A stretch of 64,000 nt of DNA from Streptomyces decoyicus. GTDB taxonomy: Bacteria > Actinomycetota > Actinomycetes > Streptomycetales > Streptomycetaceae. The notes below the pieces were generated by a model. That model made no database searches. It was not told where the DNA came from and saw only the letters and a list, made by a program, of their open reading frames with translations. The stretch spans positions 3,038,001 to 3,102,000 of the forward strand of contig NZ_CP082301.1 in assembly GCF_019880305.1 (NCBI RefSeq), read 5' to 3'. How positions within the stretch are numbered: the stretch's first letter is position 1; the number at the start of each line of letters is the position of its first letter. Below are positions 1 to 9,742 of this stretch, one piece after another. Position numbers and translations under genes: made by a program.

Positions 1-624
1 AATGTCGACCGGAATCTCAGCGGACTGCTCAAGGGCGTGGATCCGCAGGGGCCCCATGCCACCTCGCACGGCCCGGACCTCACCGGACGCAATTTCGCGG
101 TCATCGAAATCGAAGGGCCCAATGGGACCGAGTATGTCGTCGATTCCTCACACCCGAAGGAAGGCGATACGAAAAAGATGCACTCGGAGGAGAACCTGGG
201 CAACTGGCTGAACGAAGCGAACAAGGTATCCGGCGACAAATACACGCTGTCCGCCCTGTATACGGAACGCGAGCCGTGCGGAAACAAAAAGGGCGCGCTG
301 GGCAAGCACAACTGCTCGGACTACCTGATCAAGATGGCGAAGGAACAGGGGAAGGGGCACGATGTCCCGGTCTATTACAGTACGTCGTACCGGACTGACG
401 CGGATGTCGTCCAGGAGCGGAGCAAAGCCCGCCAGGAACTGATGAAACAGGCCCGCGACGCCCTGGGAGTCAGGAAACTCCCCAGGGAAACGCTGAAGCA
501 AATCGACGATGCGGTACACCGACGCGTCCCGGATTCACCGGCAATGGTGGCCCAGGAGCGCCAGTTCGAGGACCGAGTGGACCGGGTGCGGAATCTGTGG
601 TCCACGATTGCCACCCAGGTGTAG
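1..624 (+). CDS. C-terminal part of a probable polymorphic toxin with a zinc-dependent deaminase domain (5' end outside window)
   Basis: The frame is open from base 1, so this is the 3' end of a longer gene; the GTG at 37 is only an internal codon. The visible part has the layout of a cytidine-deaminase-like fold: a His-Ser-Glu motif (His codon 181-183, the proton-shuttling Glu at 187-189), then a Pro-Cys (Cys codon 277-279) and a second Cys (313-315) that would complete the zinc site. The spacing C-x11-C is wider than the usual PCxxC. By family knowledge such domains form the C-terminal tips of secreted polymorphic toxins that deaminate nucleic acids or nucleotides. The next gene encodes a SUKH-type immunity domain, which fits. 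The exact deaminase subfamily is uncertain, and the delivery domains lie outside the window. Confidence 0.72.
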   Translation, partial: NVDRNLSGLLKGVDPQGPHATSHGPDLTGRNFAVIEIEGPNGTEYVVDSSHPKEGDTKKMHSEENLGNWLNEANKVSGDKYTLSALYTEREPCGNKKGALGKHNCSDYLIKMAKEQGKGHDVPVYYSTSYRTDADVVQERSKARQELMKQARDALGVRKLPRETLKQIDDAVHRRVPDSPAMVAQERQFEDRVDRVRNLWSTIATQV

Positions 625-717
625 GCTCGGCGCCGCTCGGAGGCCCCTGGCCGGACGAAGCCGAGGGCTCCGGGGAGGGCGTCAGCTCAGCGGATCGTCA
701 GCTTCTGAAAGGACATG

Positions 718-2892
718 ATGTCGAGCCCCAGCACCTCCTATGAGGACATCCGCGCCGACGATGCCGTCGAACGGATCCTCCGATGGTGGCGCGACGATCA
801 CCGCGAGCCGGTCACCGAACTCGTCGGGCCCCCGGAATCGGGCAGAACCCAGGTGCTGCGACGGGTGCATGATTCCCTGCCCGCGGGAATATGGGTGGAT
901 GCCACCGGGCTCACCGCCGAAGAAGTCCTGCAACGCGTACTGTCCGCGGCAGGAGTGGAATCCCCGCCGCACCGGCGCGCGGGCTGGCGCAGCGAACTGG
1001 GGAAAGCGGGCCTCGGCAATCGGCCGGTGTTCCTCGCCAATGCGCACCGCGCGGGCCGCACCCGCAGATCGGCCCAGCCGGACCGGGTGGTCCGCACCTT
1101 GGCGCTCGATCTCGCGGTGACGGCCGGCACCAAGGTCGTCGTGGAAGCCGATCCGCCGGCCGAAGAGCCCTGGCTGCTGAACCTGTTGGCACTGCGCCTG
1201 GTGTCCGACGGCCCGCCGGACCACCGGCCCGTACCCCGTGAGCTACAGGCCCTCGCCCTGGCCGAATTGCCCCGGGCCCCGGTGGCCGTGTGGCGTGAAC
1301 TGGCGGACGTACTGGGTGCGCGGTTCCCGGACTCCGCTTCCGCGCTGGAATTCGCCCGGCGATTCCCGGAGTTGCTCACGGTCGACGGCGACGGGGAAGG
1401 GAGCGAGGGGGAATCGAGCAACGGGGAATGGGTCGCCTTCCGGGACGAACATTTCGCCCGTCGCATCCGCCGCGGCCTCGGCCCCGAGCAATTCCACGCG
1501 GCCGGGGACCGGTTGACGGACTGGCTGCCGGGCCACTTTGCGGGGCCGGTCGCGGAGTACGCCGCCCACGCCCTGCCCCTGCATGCGGTGCAGGCCGACC
1601 GGTTCGACGAGATGCAGCACAACGGCGAGCTGGTGGCGCACCTCGACCAGGTGGCGCTGCTCGACGCGGCGTGCTGCCACGCCCCGCGCTCCCTCGACCG
1701 GAACACCCCCGCGGGCGACGCGGCCAGTCTCTGGCTGAGCGGGGTCGACTCCCTGCCGCAAGGGACGTGGGCGTCCTGGCTGCATCTGATGAGCACTGTC
1801 CGGGGCGACACGGGATTCGCCGCCGGCATCGAGCGTTCCGGGGTGCCCCTCCCGTGGAAGGTCCGCTGGGCGAACTGGCGCCCGCCGGGCGGCTGGGACC
1901 TCTCGTACCTCCAGCCCGGTCCGCTGCTGGCCCTCTTCGATGCGACTGCCGAGGTGCCGGCCGTCGGTCGCCGCATCGTGGCCGGTCAGGGTGCCTGGGA
2001 CCGGCGCGTACGGATCTGGGACGCGCAGACCGGTGAACAGCTCGGCGGCCCCTGGAGCGACGGCGTCCCGCAGCCGGGGCAGGCGGAACCGCTCTGGCCG
2101 CGGGACCACGACCCGCAGATCACCCAGCCGTGGGTGCAGCTGACGAACTACGGGGTCGAACCGGAGCTGCTGACCGAAACCCTGCGGCTGGACGGCCTGG
2201 TGGTGGTCGGCGGCCTGGGCGGCGTGTTCGCCGTCGAGCCCGCGTCCCCGGACCGTTTCGAAGGCCTGGGGGACCTCCACGGCGAGCCGTTCCTCGCGGA
2301 GTTCGGCCGGGTCGGCGGCGGAACGGACTGGGACGCCCCCGATCGCGCGGTCCTGGAGGAGCTGTTCGGGCCCGGCACCGTGCGGCGCCTGGCGGCCGAA
2401 GACCTGCCGGCGGGGCTGGCCGACGAAGAGGCCCGCGCGCTGCTGACCGGGACCGGACTGCCGGCGTTCCGTGGGGCGGAGATGCGCCTGACGGCCCTCG
2501 GTGACGAGCCGCTCGCCGAGCTGTCGGCGGACGACGTCTGGGAGTTCACCGAGGAGGAGGACGTTCCCGAGCCGGCCGGCCGAGGGGCGTATTACCGGCT
2601 GGGCGTCTGGGGCGGCGATCCGCTCGTCCTCGACGGCGAGGGCGGGGGCGTCTACGTCGTACCCGGCGAGGACGGCCACGGCTACGAACAGCCGCTGGTG
2701 GCCGGCAGCCTGCCCGCCTTCGTGGCGATGCTCCAGGGCTATCTGGTCGGGCGCTGTCTGCTCCCCATGGCCGCGAGCCTCGCCGAGCGCAAGCGCATCC
2801 GGGACCTCATCGAACTCGATCTGGCGGCAATCGACGAGGAGGGCGCGGAGTCCGCGGCCTGGACCGACGTGCTGTACGACGATGCCGGCTGA
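718..2892 (+). CDS. Large protein with degenerate P-loop NTPase-like region and C-terminal SUKH-4-like immunity domain
   Basis: About 724 residues. The N-terminus has a Walker-A-like GPPESGRT (residues 37-44) in which the usual Lys is Arg; the expected Walker-B site reads FLANAH with no acidic pair, so ATP hydrolysis is doubtful. A stretch near residues 420-450 resembles one WD40/beta-propeller blade (RVRIWDAQTG). The last 200 or so residues look like a SUKH-4 domain (FGPGTVRRL, then YYRLGVWGGDPLVLDG and a closing helix LPAFVAMLQGYL). SUKH proteins neutralise polymorphic toxins, and the deaminase gene ends 93 bp upstream on the same strand, so this is the likely cognate immunity gene. Two ATGs (715, 718) are adjacent; 718 is better placed behind AGGA at 710-713. 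Function is inferred from domain and context only. Confidence 0.7.
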   Translation: MSSPSTSYEDIRADDAVERILRWWRDDHREPVTELVGPPESGRTQVLRRVHDSLPAGIWVDATGLTAEEVLQRVLSAAGVESPPHRRAGWRSELGKAGLGNRPVFLANAHRAGRTRRSAQPDRVVRTLALDLAVTAGTKVVVEADPPAEEPWLLNLLALRLVSDGPPDHRPVPRELQALALAELPRAPVAVWRELADVLGARFPDSASALEFARRFPELLTVDGDGEGSEGESSNGEWVAFRDEHFARRIRRGLGPEQFHAAGDRLTDWLPGHFAGPVAEYAAHALPLHAVQADRFDEMQHNGELVAHLDQVALLDAACCHAPRSLDRNTPAGDAASLWLSGVDSLPQGTWASWLHLMSTVRGDTGFAAGIERSGVPLPWKVRWANWRPPGGWDLSYLQPGPLLALFDATAEVPAVGRRIVAGQGAWDRRVRIWDAQTGEQLGGPWSDGVPQPGQAEPLWPRDHDPQITQPWVQLTNYGVEPELLTETLRLDGLVVVGGLGGVFAVEPASPDRFEGLGDLHGEPFLAEFGRVGGGTDWDAPDRAVLEELFGPGTVRRLAAEDLPAGLADEEARALLTGTGLPAFRGAEMRLTALGDEPLAELSADDVWEFTEEEDVPEPAGRGAYYRLGVWGGDPLVLDGEGGGVYVVPGEDGHGYEQPLVAGSLPAFVAMLQGYLVGRCLLPMAASLAERKRIRDLIELDLAAIDEEGAESAAWTDVLYDDAG

Positions 2893-2902
2893 CCCCGCAT
2901 GG

Positions 2903-2945
2903 TGCCGCCGGCCCGCCACGGTGTCTCCGTGGCGGGCCGGCGGCA
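2903..2945. terminator. Bidirectional terminator hairpin
   Basis: A perfect 19-bp inverted repeat (2903-2921 with 2927-2945) around a 5-nt loop TGTCT lies between the convergent immunity gene and speB. It should stop transcripts from both sides. No T-tract, as is common in Streptomyces. Confidence 0.85.
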
Positions 2946-2961
2946 TTGCCAGGTGCTGCGC

Positions 2962-3942
2962 TCAGCCGCGCGCGGCGGCGATCTGCCGCGACATGATCGT
3001 CGTCAGCTCGTACGCCGTGTGGGAGGCGGCGACCGAGGTCATCTCCGCGTGGTCGTAGGCGGGCGCCACCTCCACCAGGTCGGCCGAGACCAGGTTGCAG
3101 GAGGACAGGCCGCGCACGATCTCCAGGAGTTCGCGGGAGGTGAGGCCGCCGGCCTCGGGGGTGCCGGTGCCGGGGGCGTGGGCCGGGTCCAGGACGTCGA
3201 TGTCGATGGAGATGTAGAGGGGGCGGTCGCCGATGCGCTGGCGGAGCTGGTCGGCGACCTCGTCGACACCGCGGCGCATGACGTCCGCCGAGGTGACGAT
3301 GCCGAAGCCCATCTTCTCGTCCTCGTCGAGGTCCTTCTTGCCGTAGAGCGGCCCGCGGGTGCCGACGTGGGAGAGCGCGGAGGTGTCGAGGATGCCCTCC
3401 TCGACGGCGCGGCGGAACGGGGTTCCGTGGGTGTACTCGGCGCCGAAGTAGGTGTCCCAGGTGTCCAGGTGGGCGTCGAAGTGCAGCAGCGCGACCGGGC
3501 CGTGCTTCTTGGCGACCGAGCGGAGGAGGGGCAGGGCGATGGTGTGGTCGCCGCCGAGGGTCATCATGCGGGCGCCGGTGGCGAGCAGGTCGTCCGCCGC
3601 GGCCTCGACCGTCTCCACGGCCTCGTTGATGTTGAACGGGTTGGCGGCGATGTCACCGGCGTCGGCGACCTGCGCGAGCGCGAAGGGGGACGCGTCCTGG
3701 GCCGGGTTGTAGGGGCGCAGAAGGCGGGACGCCTCACGGATGGCGTTGCCACCGAAGCGGGCGCCGGGGCGGTAGGAGACACCGGTGTCGAAGGGGACAC
3801 CGACGACGGCCACATCGGCCCGGCCGCCGACCTCGTCGAGACGGGGCAGTCGGGCGAAGGTCGCGGGCCCGGCGTAACGCGGGATACGGGAGGAGTCGAC
3901 GGGGCCCACGGGCCCGTTGGATGCGCTGGCTGCGGTGGTCAT
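2962..3942 (-). CDS. speB: Agmatinase / ureohydrolase-family enzyme
   Basis: 326 residues from the ATG at 3942, the normal size for the ureohydrolase family. The manganese-binding motifs are intact: GGDHT, DAHLD and [10 protein letters not shown], plus the GTGTPEAGG loop. Agmatinase hydrolyses agmatine to putrescine and urea in the cytoplasm; related family members act on guanidinobutyrate or other guanidines, and the sequence alone does not settle the substrate. Longer in-frame extensions upstream exist but look like non-coding sequence, and the alignment of the family starts just after MTTAAS. No clear Shine-Dalgarno is visible. It converges with the immunity gene and is divergent from the conserved gene at 4164. 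Confidence 0.9.
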   Translation of the reverse strand: MTTAASASNGPVGPVDSSRIPRYAGPATFARLPRLDEVGGRADVAVVGVPFDTGVSYRPGARFGGNAIREASRLLRPYNPAQDASPFALAQVADAGDIAANPFNINEAVETVEAAADDLLATGARMMTLGGDHTIALPLLRSVAKKHGPVALLHFDAHLDTWDTYFGAEYTHGTPFRRAVEEGILDTSALSHVGTRGPLYGKKDLDEDEKMGFGIVTSADVMRRGVDEVADQLRQRIGDRPLYISIDIDVLDPAHAPGTGTPEAGGLTSRELLEIVRGLSSCNLVSADLVEVAPAYDHAEMTSVAASHTAYELTTIMSRQIAAARG

Positions 3943-4163
3943 GAGGGTGAGAGTAGGGAGGGCCGGGCGCGGGGCCCATGGACATTTTGCGGAGATGCGG
4001 CCGGCGGCGTTGGACATTTTGGCCAGCGTCCCCCGGGACGGGCGGTGCCCGGGGCCTTGCTCGGTGTCCGCACCCCGGTGCCGCCGCTCCGGCATCCGCA
4101 CTCCGGTGTCCGGGCTGCGGAACTCCCCGGCCCCGGAACAGGCGTACGGGCACAATGGGCGCT

Positions 4164-4961
4164 ATGCCGATAGCCTCTGCTGCCACCGCACCCTCGCGCG
4201 CCGAACTCGTCGATCATCTCGTCCGGACCCGGATCGCCGGTGACGTCGCCACCCCCCGCGAGAACAACCTCTCCCACTACCGCAGACTCGCCAACGGCGA
4301 GCGCCACTACTGGTTCGGCCTGGAGTTCGGCGACCGCTGGACGGACGAGCAGGATGTGCTGGCCGTGATGGCGGAGCGCTGCGGGGTGAACGACGATCCG
4401 CACCACCGGCAGGGGCAGGACACCATCGACCCCGAGCTGACGGTGGATGCGCTGGACCGGGCGGCCGCGGTGCTGCGCAAGGCGGCCGCCGACGGGCAGC
4501 GGGTGCTGTTCGCGACCGGCCACCCGGGCGGGCTGCTCGATGTGCACCGGGCGACGGCCGAGGCGCTGCGCGCCCGGGACTGCGAGATCATGGTCGTCCC
4601 GGACGGGCTCCGGGCGGACGACGGGATGGTCTTCCAGTTCGGTGAGGTGGCGATGCTGGAGCGCGGTGCGACGCTGTGGCACACCCACTCCCCCGAGCCG
4701 ATGGCCGCGATCCTGGACGGGCTGGAGCGGGAAGGGCGGCCGCTGCCGGATCTGGTGATGGCCGACCACGGCTGGGCGGGCTGCGCCGGCCAGCGCGGTA
4801 TCGACGCGGTGGGCTTCGCGGACTGCAACGACCCGGCCCTCTTCCTGGCCGAGGCCGAGGGCACCCTCCAGGTGACGATCCCCCTGGACGACCATGTCCT
4901 GAGCCCGCGCCACTACGACCCGCTGACCGCCTATCTGCTGGACGCCGCCGGCCTGCGCTGA
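4164..4961 (+). CDS. Conserved actinobacterial protein, possible phosphatase
   Basis: About 265 residues, starting at the ATG at 4164 (another in-frame ATG lies at 4155). I recall close homologues in other Streptomyces annotated as phosphatase, but the sequence shows no classical HAD or histidine-phosphatase signature; the most striking conserved-looking segment is ATGHPGGLLDVH around residue 115. The protein is soluble with no signal peptide. A -10-like CACAAT at 4151-4156 sits about 8 nt before the ATG at 4164 and no ribosome site is visible, so a leaderless transcript is possible. It is divergent from speB. Biochemical function is not established from the sequence. Confidence 0.65.
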   Translation: MPIASAATAPSRAELVDHLVRTRIAGDVATPRENNLSHYRRLANGERHYWFGLEFGDRWTDEQDVLAVMAERCGVNDDPHHRQGQDTIDPELTVDALDRAAAVLRKAAADGQRVLFATGHPGGLLDVHRATAEALRARDCEIMVVPDGLRADDGMVFQFGEVAMLERGATLWHTHSPEPMAAILDGLEREGRPLPDLVMADHGWAGCAGQRGIDAVGFADCNDPALFLAEAEGTLQVTIPLDDHVLSPRHYDPLTAYLLDAAGLR

Positions 4962-5009
4962 GCCGGCCCGCTCCGCCGGCGCCCGGCCCCGCTCTCGTGG
5001 GCCTGCGGC

Positions 5010-5050
5010 GCCTGGCACGGCAGGGCCACCGCCTGGCACGGCAGGGCCAC
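5010..5050. repeat. 21-bp-period tandem duplication
   Basis: GCCTGGCACGGCAGGGCCAC occurs at 5010-5029 and again at 5031-5050, separated by one base, in the gap between two convergent genes. Confidence 0.9.
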
Positions 5051-5083
5051 GGAGACCACAGGACGCCGGGCCTCCCAGTCCTC

Positions 5084-5983
5084 CTAGGCCTCCTGGCCCC
5101 GCGGTACCCGGATGACGCCCTCCTGGATCACCGAGGCCGCCAGCTGTCCGTCGGCCGTGAAGATCCGGCCCTTGCCCAGTCCCCGGCCGCCCTGGGCGGT
5201 GGGTGACTCCTGGTCGTAGAGCAGCCATTCGTCGGCGCGCAGCGGCCGGTGGAACCACATCGCGTGGTCCAGGCTGGCGCCGACCACATCGCCGACCGCC
5301 CAGCCGCCCCGGCCGTGCGCGAGCAGGATCGAGTCCAGCAGCGTCATGTCGGAGACGTAGGTGACCAGGCAGATGTCCAGCAGCGGGCGGGGGATCTCGC
5401 CGTCGTCGTCGAGCTTGCCCTGGGTGCGGAACCAGACCTGGGACCGGGGGTCGCGTACCTCACCGACGGTGCCGAACGGCGGCGCGTCCACGTACCGCAG
5501 ATCGATCGCGGCCCGGGACTCCAGCAGCCGCTCGGCAACGCCCGGGTCGACGAACCGGTCGGCGTAGCGCGGCAGCATCTCCGCGGCGGTGGGCAGCTCC
5601 AGCGGGTCCGGCGCCGGCGGCATCGGCTCCTGGTGCTCCAGCCCGTCCTCGGTCACCTGGAAGGAGGCCGAGAGGTGGAAGATCGGCTGGCCGTGCTGGA
5701 CGGCGACGACCCGGCGGGTGGTGAAGGACCGGCCGTCGCGGATGCGGTCGACGGTGTAGACGATGGGTGCGCCGGGGTCCCCGGGGCGCAGGAAGTAGGC
5801 GTGCAGGGAGTGCGGGGGACGGTCGGCGGGGACCGTCCGCCCGGCCGCGACGAGGGCCTGGGCGGCGACCTGGCCGCCGAAGACCCGGGGCACGACCGAG
5901 GGACGGCTCTGGCCGCGGAAGATGTCCTGCTCGATCCGCTCCAGGGCGAGCAGACCGAGCAGGGACTCCAGTGCGTCGTTCAC
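5084..5983 (-). CDS. tesB: Acyl-CoA thioesterase II (TesB type)
   Basis: 299 residues from a GTG at 5983, preceded by AAGGG about 9 nt upstream. The protein has the double hot-dog layout of TesB: an N-terminal half with RVFGGQVAAQAL and SLHAYFLRPGD, and a C-terminal half with SLDHAMWFHRP and the closing GQLAASVIQEGVIR. TesB enzymes hydrolyse acyl-CoAs to free acid and CoA in the cytoplasm. The gene lies 20 bp downstream of the acyl-CoA dehydrogenase gene on the same strand, so the two are probably co-transcribed and work together in fatty or branched acyl-CoA turnover. Family assignment is firm; chain-length preference cannot be read from sequence. Confidence 0.9.
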   Translation of the reverse strand: MNDALESLLGLLALERIEQDIFRGQSRPSVVPRVFGGQVAAQALVAAGRTVPADRPPHSLHAYFLRPGDPGAPIVYTVDRIRDGRSFTTRRVVAVQHGQPIFHLSASFQVTEDGLEHQEPMPPAPDPLELPTAAEMLPRYADRFVDPGVAERLLESRAAIDLRYVDAPPFGTVGEVRDPRSQVWFRTQGKLDDDGEIPRPLLDICLVTYVSDMTLLDSILLAHGRGGWAVGDVVGASLDHAMWFHRPLRADEWLLYDQESPTAQGGRGLGKGRIFTADGQLAASVIQEGVIRVPRGQEA

Positions 5984-6003
5984 GTGCGTGCGGCCCTTAC
6001 GGC

Positions 6004-7161
6004 CTAGAGGCCCATGGACTTGGCGATGATCGACTTCATGACCTCGCTGGTGCCGCCGTAGATGCGGTTGACGCGGTTGTCGGCGTAGAGGCGGGCGATC
6101 GGGTACTCGTTCATGTAGCCGTAACCGCCGTGCAGCTGGAGGCACTTGTCGATGACGCGGTGGGCGACCTCGGTGCAGAAGAGCTTGGCGCTCGCGGCCT
6201 CGGCCGGGGACAGCTCGCCCGCGTCGAGGGCCTCCAGGGTGCGGTCGGCGACGGCCTGCGCGGCGTCCACCTCGGCCTGGCAGGCGGCCAGCTCGAACTT
6301 GGTGTTCTGGAAGGAGGCGACGGTCTTGCCGAAGATCGTGCGCTCCTGCACGTACTCCTTGGCGAACCGGACGGCCGCCGCGGCCTGCGCGTACGCGCCG
6401 AAGGCGATGCCCCAGCGCTCCGAGGCGAGGTTCAGGCCCAGGTAGGAGAAGCCCTTGTTCTCCTCGCCGAGCAGGTCCTCGACCGGCACCTTCACGTCGA
6501 CGAACGCCAGCTCGGCGGTGTCGGAGACCTTCAGGCCGAGCTTGTCCAGCTTGCGGCCGACGGAGTAGCCCGCGGACGTGGTGTCGACGGCGAACAGGGA
6601 GATACCGAAGCGGCGGTCGTCCTCCTTCGGCGCGGCGGTACGGGCGCAGACGATCACGCGGTCGGCGTGCACGCCGCCGGTGATGAAGGTCTTGGCGCCG
6701 TTGAGCACGTAGTGCGTGCCGTCGTCGGAGAGCTTCGCGGTGGTCTTCATGCCCGCGAGGTCGGAGCCGGTGCCCGGCTCGGTCATCGCGAGGGCCCACA
6801 TCTCCTCGCCGGAGACGAACTTCGGCAGGAAGCGCTTCTTCTGCTCGTCGGTGGCGAGCATCTTGATGTAGGGCAGACCGAGCAGGACGTGCACGCCGGA
6901 GCCGCCGAAGGAGACGCCCGCGCGCGAGGTCTCCTCGTACATCACGGCCTCGAACTTGTACGAGTCTATGCCCGCGCCGCCGTACTCCTCGTCGACACGG
7001 ATGCCGAAGACGCCCAGCTCGGCGAGCTTGTAGTAGAAGTCGCGCGGGGTCTGGCCGGCCGCGAACCACTCGTCGTACACCGGTACGACCTCGGCCTCGA
7101 TGAAGGCGCGCAGGGTCTCCCGGAACGCCTCGTGATCCTCGTTGAACACCGTACGGCGCAT
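6004..7161 (-). CDS. Acyl-CoA dehydrogenase (FadE-like)
   Basis: 385 residues, full length for the family. ATG at 7161 behind GGAGG (7169-7173). Visible landmarks: the FAD/substrate segment AMTEPGTGSDLAG, the middle beta domain, ERWGIAFGAYAQA, the C-terminal LQLHGGYGYMNEYPI and IYGGTSEVM, whose Glu matches the catalytic base of most acyl-CoA dehydrogenases. It oxidises acyl-CoA to 2-enoyl-CoA with electrons passed to ETF. It heads a likely two-gene operon with tesB and is divergent in orientation from the carboxylase operon, with a TetR gene between. An 18-bp near-palindrome at 7191-7208 in its promoter suggests TetR-type control. Substrate unknown. Confidence 0.9.
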   Translation of the reverse strand: MRRTVFNEDHEAFRETLRAFIEAEVVPVYDEWFAAGQTPRDFYYKLAELGVFGIRVDEEYGGAGIDSYKFEAVMYEETSRAGVSFGGSGVHVLLGLPYIKMLATDEQKKRFLPKFVSGEEMWALAMTEPGTGSDLAGMKTTAKLSDDGTHYVLNGAKTFITGGVHADRVIVCARTAAPKEDDRRFGISLFAVDTTSAGYSVGRKLDKLGLKVSDTAELAFVDVKVPVEDLLGEENKGFSYLGLNLASERWGIAFGAYAQAAAAVRFAKEYVQERTIFGKTVASFQNTKFELAACQAEVDAAQAVADRTLEALDAGELSPAEAASAKLFCTEVAHRVIDKCLQLHGGYGYMNEYPIARLYADNRVNRIYGGTSEVMKSIIAKSMGL

Positions 7162-7190
7162 GCCATGGCCTCCTTAGACCGCCGCGTCTG

Positions 7191-7208
7191 GCTAAGCGCT
7201 TGCTCAGC
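7191..7208. promoter_or_regulatory. Near-palindromic operator-like site before the acyl-CoA dehydrogenase
   Basis: GCTAAGCGCTTGCTCAGC has arms GCTAAGC and GCTCAGC that match at 6 of 7 positions when inverted. It lies 30-47 bp upstream of the start codon. The core differs from the GTTAA-type sites at the neighbouring TetR promoter, so another regulator may bind. Inference only. Confidence 0.45.
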
Positions 7209-7302
7209 TTCTCTCCGAAGCGAAAGCTACCCGCCAGTCACTAAAGCTGTCCAGAGGCGGACGAGACCCGGTGGGCGACGCCACACCCCCGCCCCGTACG
7301 CG

Positions 7303-7959
7303 CTACGCCCCCGGCACCCCCGCGGCGATCGACTCCCCCGCCACCGGTTCCCCGGCCTGCGACTCCCCGGCCGCCGCGCCGAACGCGCCCAGCGCCAGCC
7401 GGTGCAGCAGTTCCGCCATCTCCGTACGGCCCGGGAGGGCGCCCGGACGGCCGAGGTGCGGGGTGGAGTTGAGCAGGCCGAACACGGCGTGCACCGCGGC
7501 GCGGGCCTGGGACTCGGAGGGGACCGGGTGGACCCGCCGGACGACCTCCACCCACAGCTCCACGTACTGCCGCTGGAGCTGGCGGACCCGCTTGCGGTCG
7601 GTCTCCCGCAGCCGGTCCAGCTCGCGGTCGTGCAGGGTGATCAGCGGCCGGTCGTCCAGCGCGAAGTCGATGTGGCCGTCGATCAGCGCATGCAGCACCG
7701 CCTCGGGACTCCCCCCGCCCTCCGCCACCCGCATCCGGCCGCCCGCCAGCAGCCGCTCGCTGATGCCGACCAGCAGCTCGGCGAGCATCGCGTCCTTGCC
7801 GGCGAAGTGCCGGTAGAGGCCGGGACCGGAGATGCCCACGGCCGCCCCTATCTCATCCACTCCGACGCCGTGGAAGCCGCGCTCCGCGAAGAGCCGGGCC
7901 GCCTCCTTGAGGATCTGCTCGCGGCGGCTGGTCGGGGCGGAGGCCTGCGCATTACTCAT
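7303..7959 (-). CDS. accR: TetR-family repressor, AccR-like
   Basis: 218 residues. The N-terminal 60 residues are a clear TetR helix-turn-helix (ILKEAARLFAERGFHGVGVDEI, then GPGLYRHFAGKD); the rest is an effector-binding helical domain with an Ala/Gly/Pro-rich tail. It is divergently transcribed from the acyl-CoA carboxylase operon, and the shared promoter region carries two copies of a GTTAA-N6-TTAAC palindrome. I recall that motif as the one published for AccR of S. avermitilis, a TetR repressor that senses short-chain acyl-CoAs and controls the same genes. The context therefore supports AccR; symbol assigned by motif and neighbourhood. It probably represses both itself and the operon. Confidence 0.82.
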   Translation of the reverse strand: MSNAQASAPTSRREQILKEAARLFAERGFHGVGVDEIGAAVGISGPGLYRHFAGKDAMLAELLVGISERLLAGGRMRVAEGGGSPEAVLHALIDGHIDFALDDRPLITLHDRELDRLRETDRKRVRQLQRQYVELWVEVVRRVHPVPSESQARAAVHAVFGLLNSTPHLGRPGALPGRTEMAELLHRLALGAFGAAAGESQAGEPVAGESIAAGVPGA

Positions 7960-7980
7960 GCCGTCGATTGTAGACAGCCG

Positions 7981-8028
7981 GGTTAGTGCTCGTTAACCTG
8001 AAGGCAATGAGGTTAACGCCCATTAACC
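7981..8028. promoter_or_regulatory. Two AccR-type operators (GTTAA-N6-TTAAC)
   Basis: Site 1 (core 7982-7997) is GTTAG-N6-TTAAC, one mismatch; site 2 (core 8012-8027) is GTTAA-N6-TTAAC, a perfect palindrome extended by GG/CC on each side. They are 30 bp apart centre to centre, so on the same DNA face, and lie between the divergent TetR and carboxylase genes. Confidence 0.8.
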
Positions 8029-8093
8029 CGGATGGCCCGGCAGCCGCGGACCGCGGCTCCGGGAGCGCTGACCGAGCAAGGGGGCTCGTACTG

Positions 8094-9725
<1,632 letters not shown>

Positions 9726-9742
9726 GAGGGATGTCCCCAGCA

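Noticed and set aside
2899-4173. Long plus-strand frame over speB
   Set aside because: Valine/glycine-rich mirror of a real gene on the other strand.
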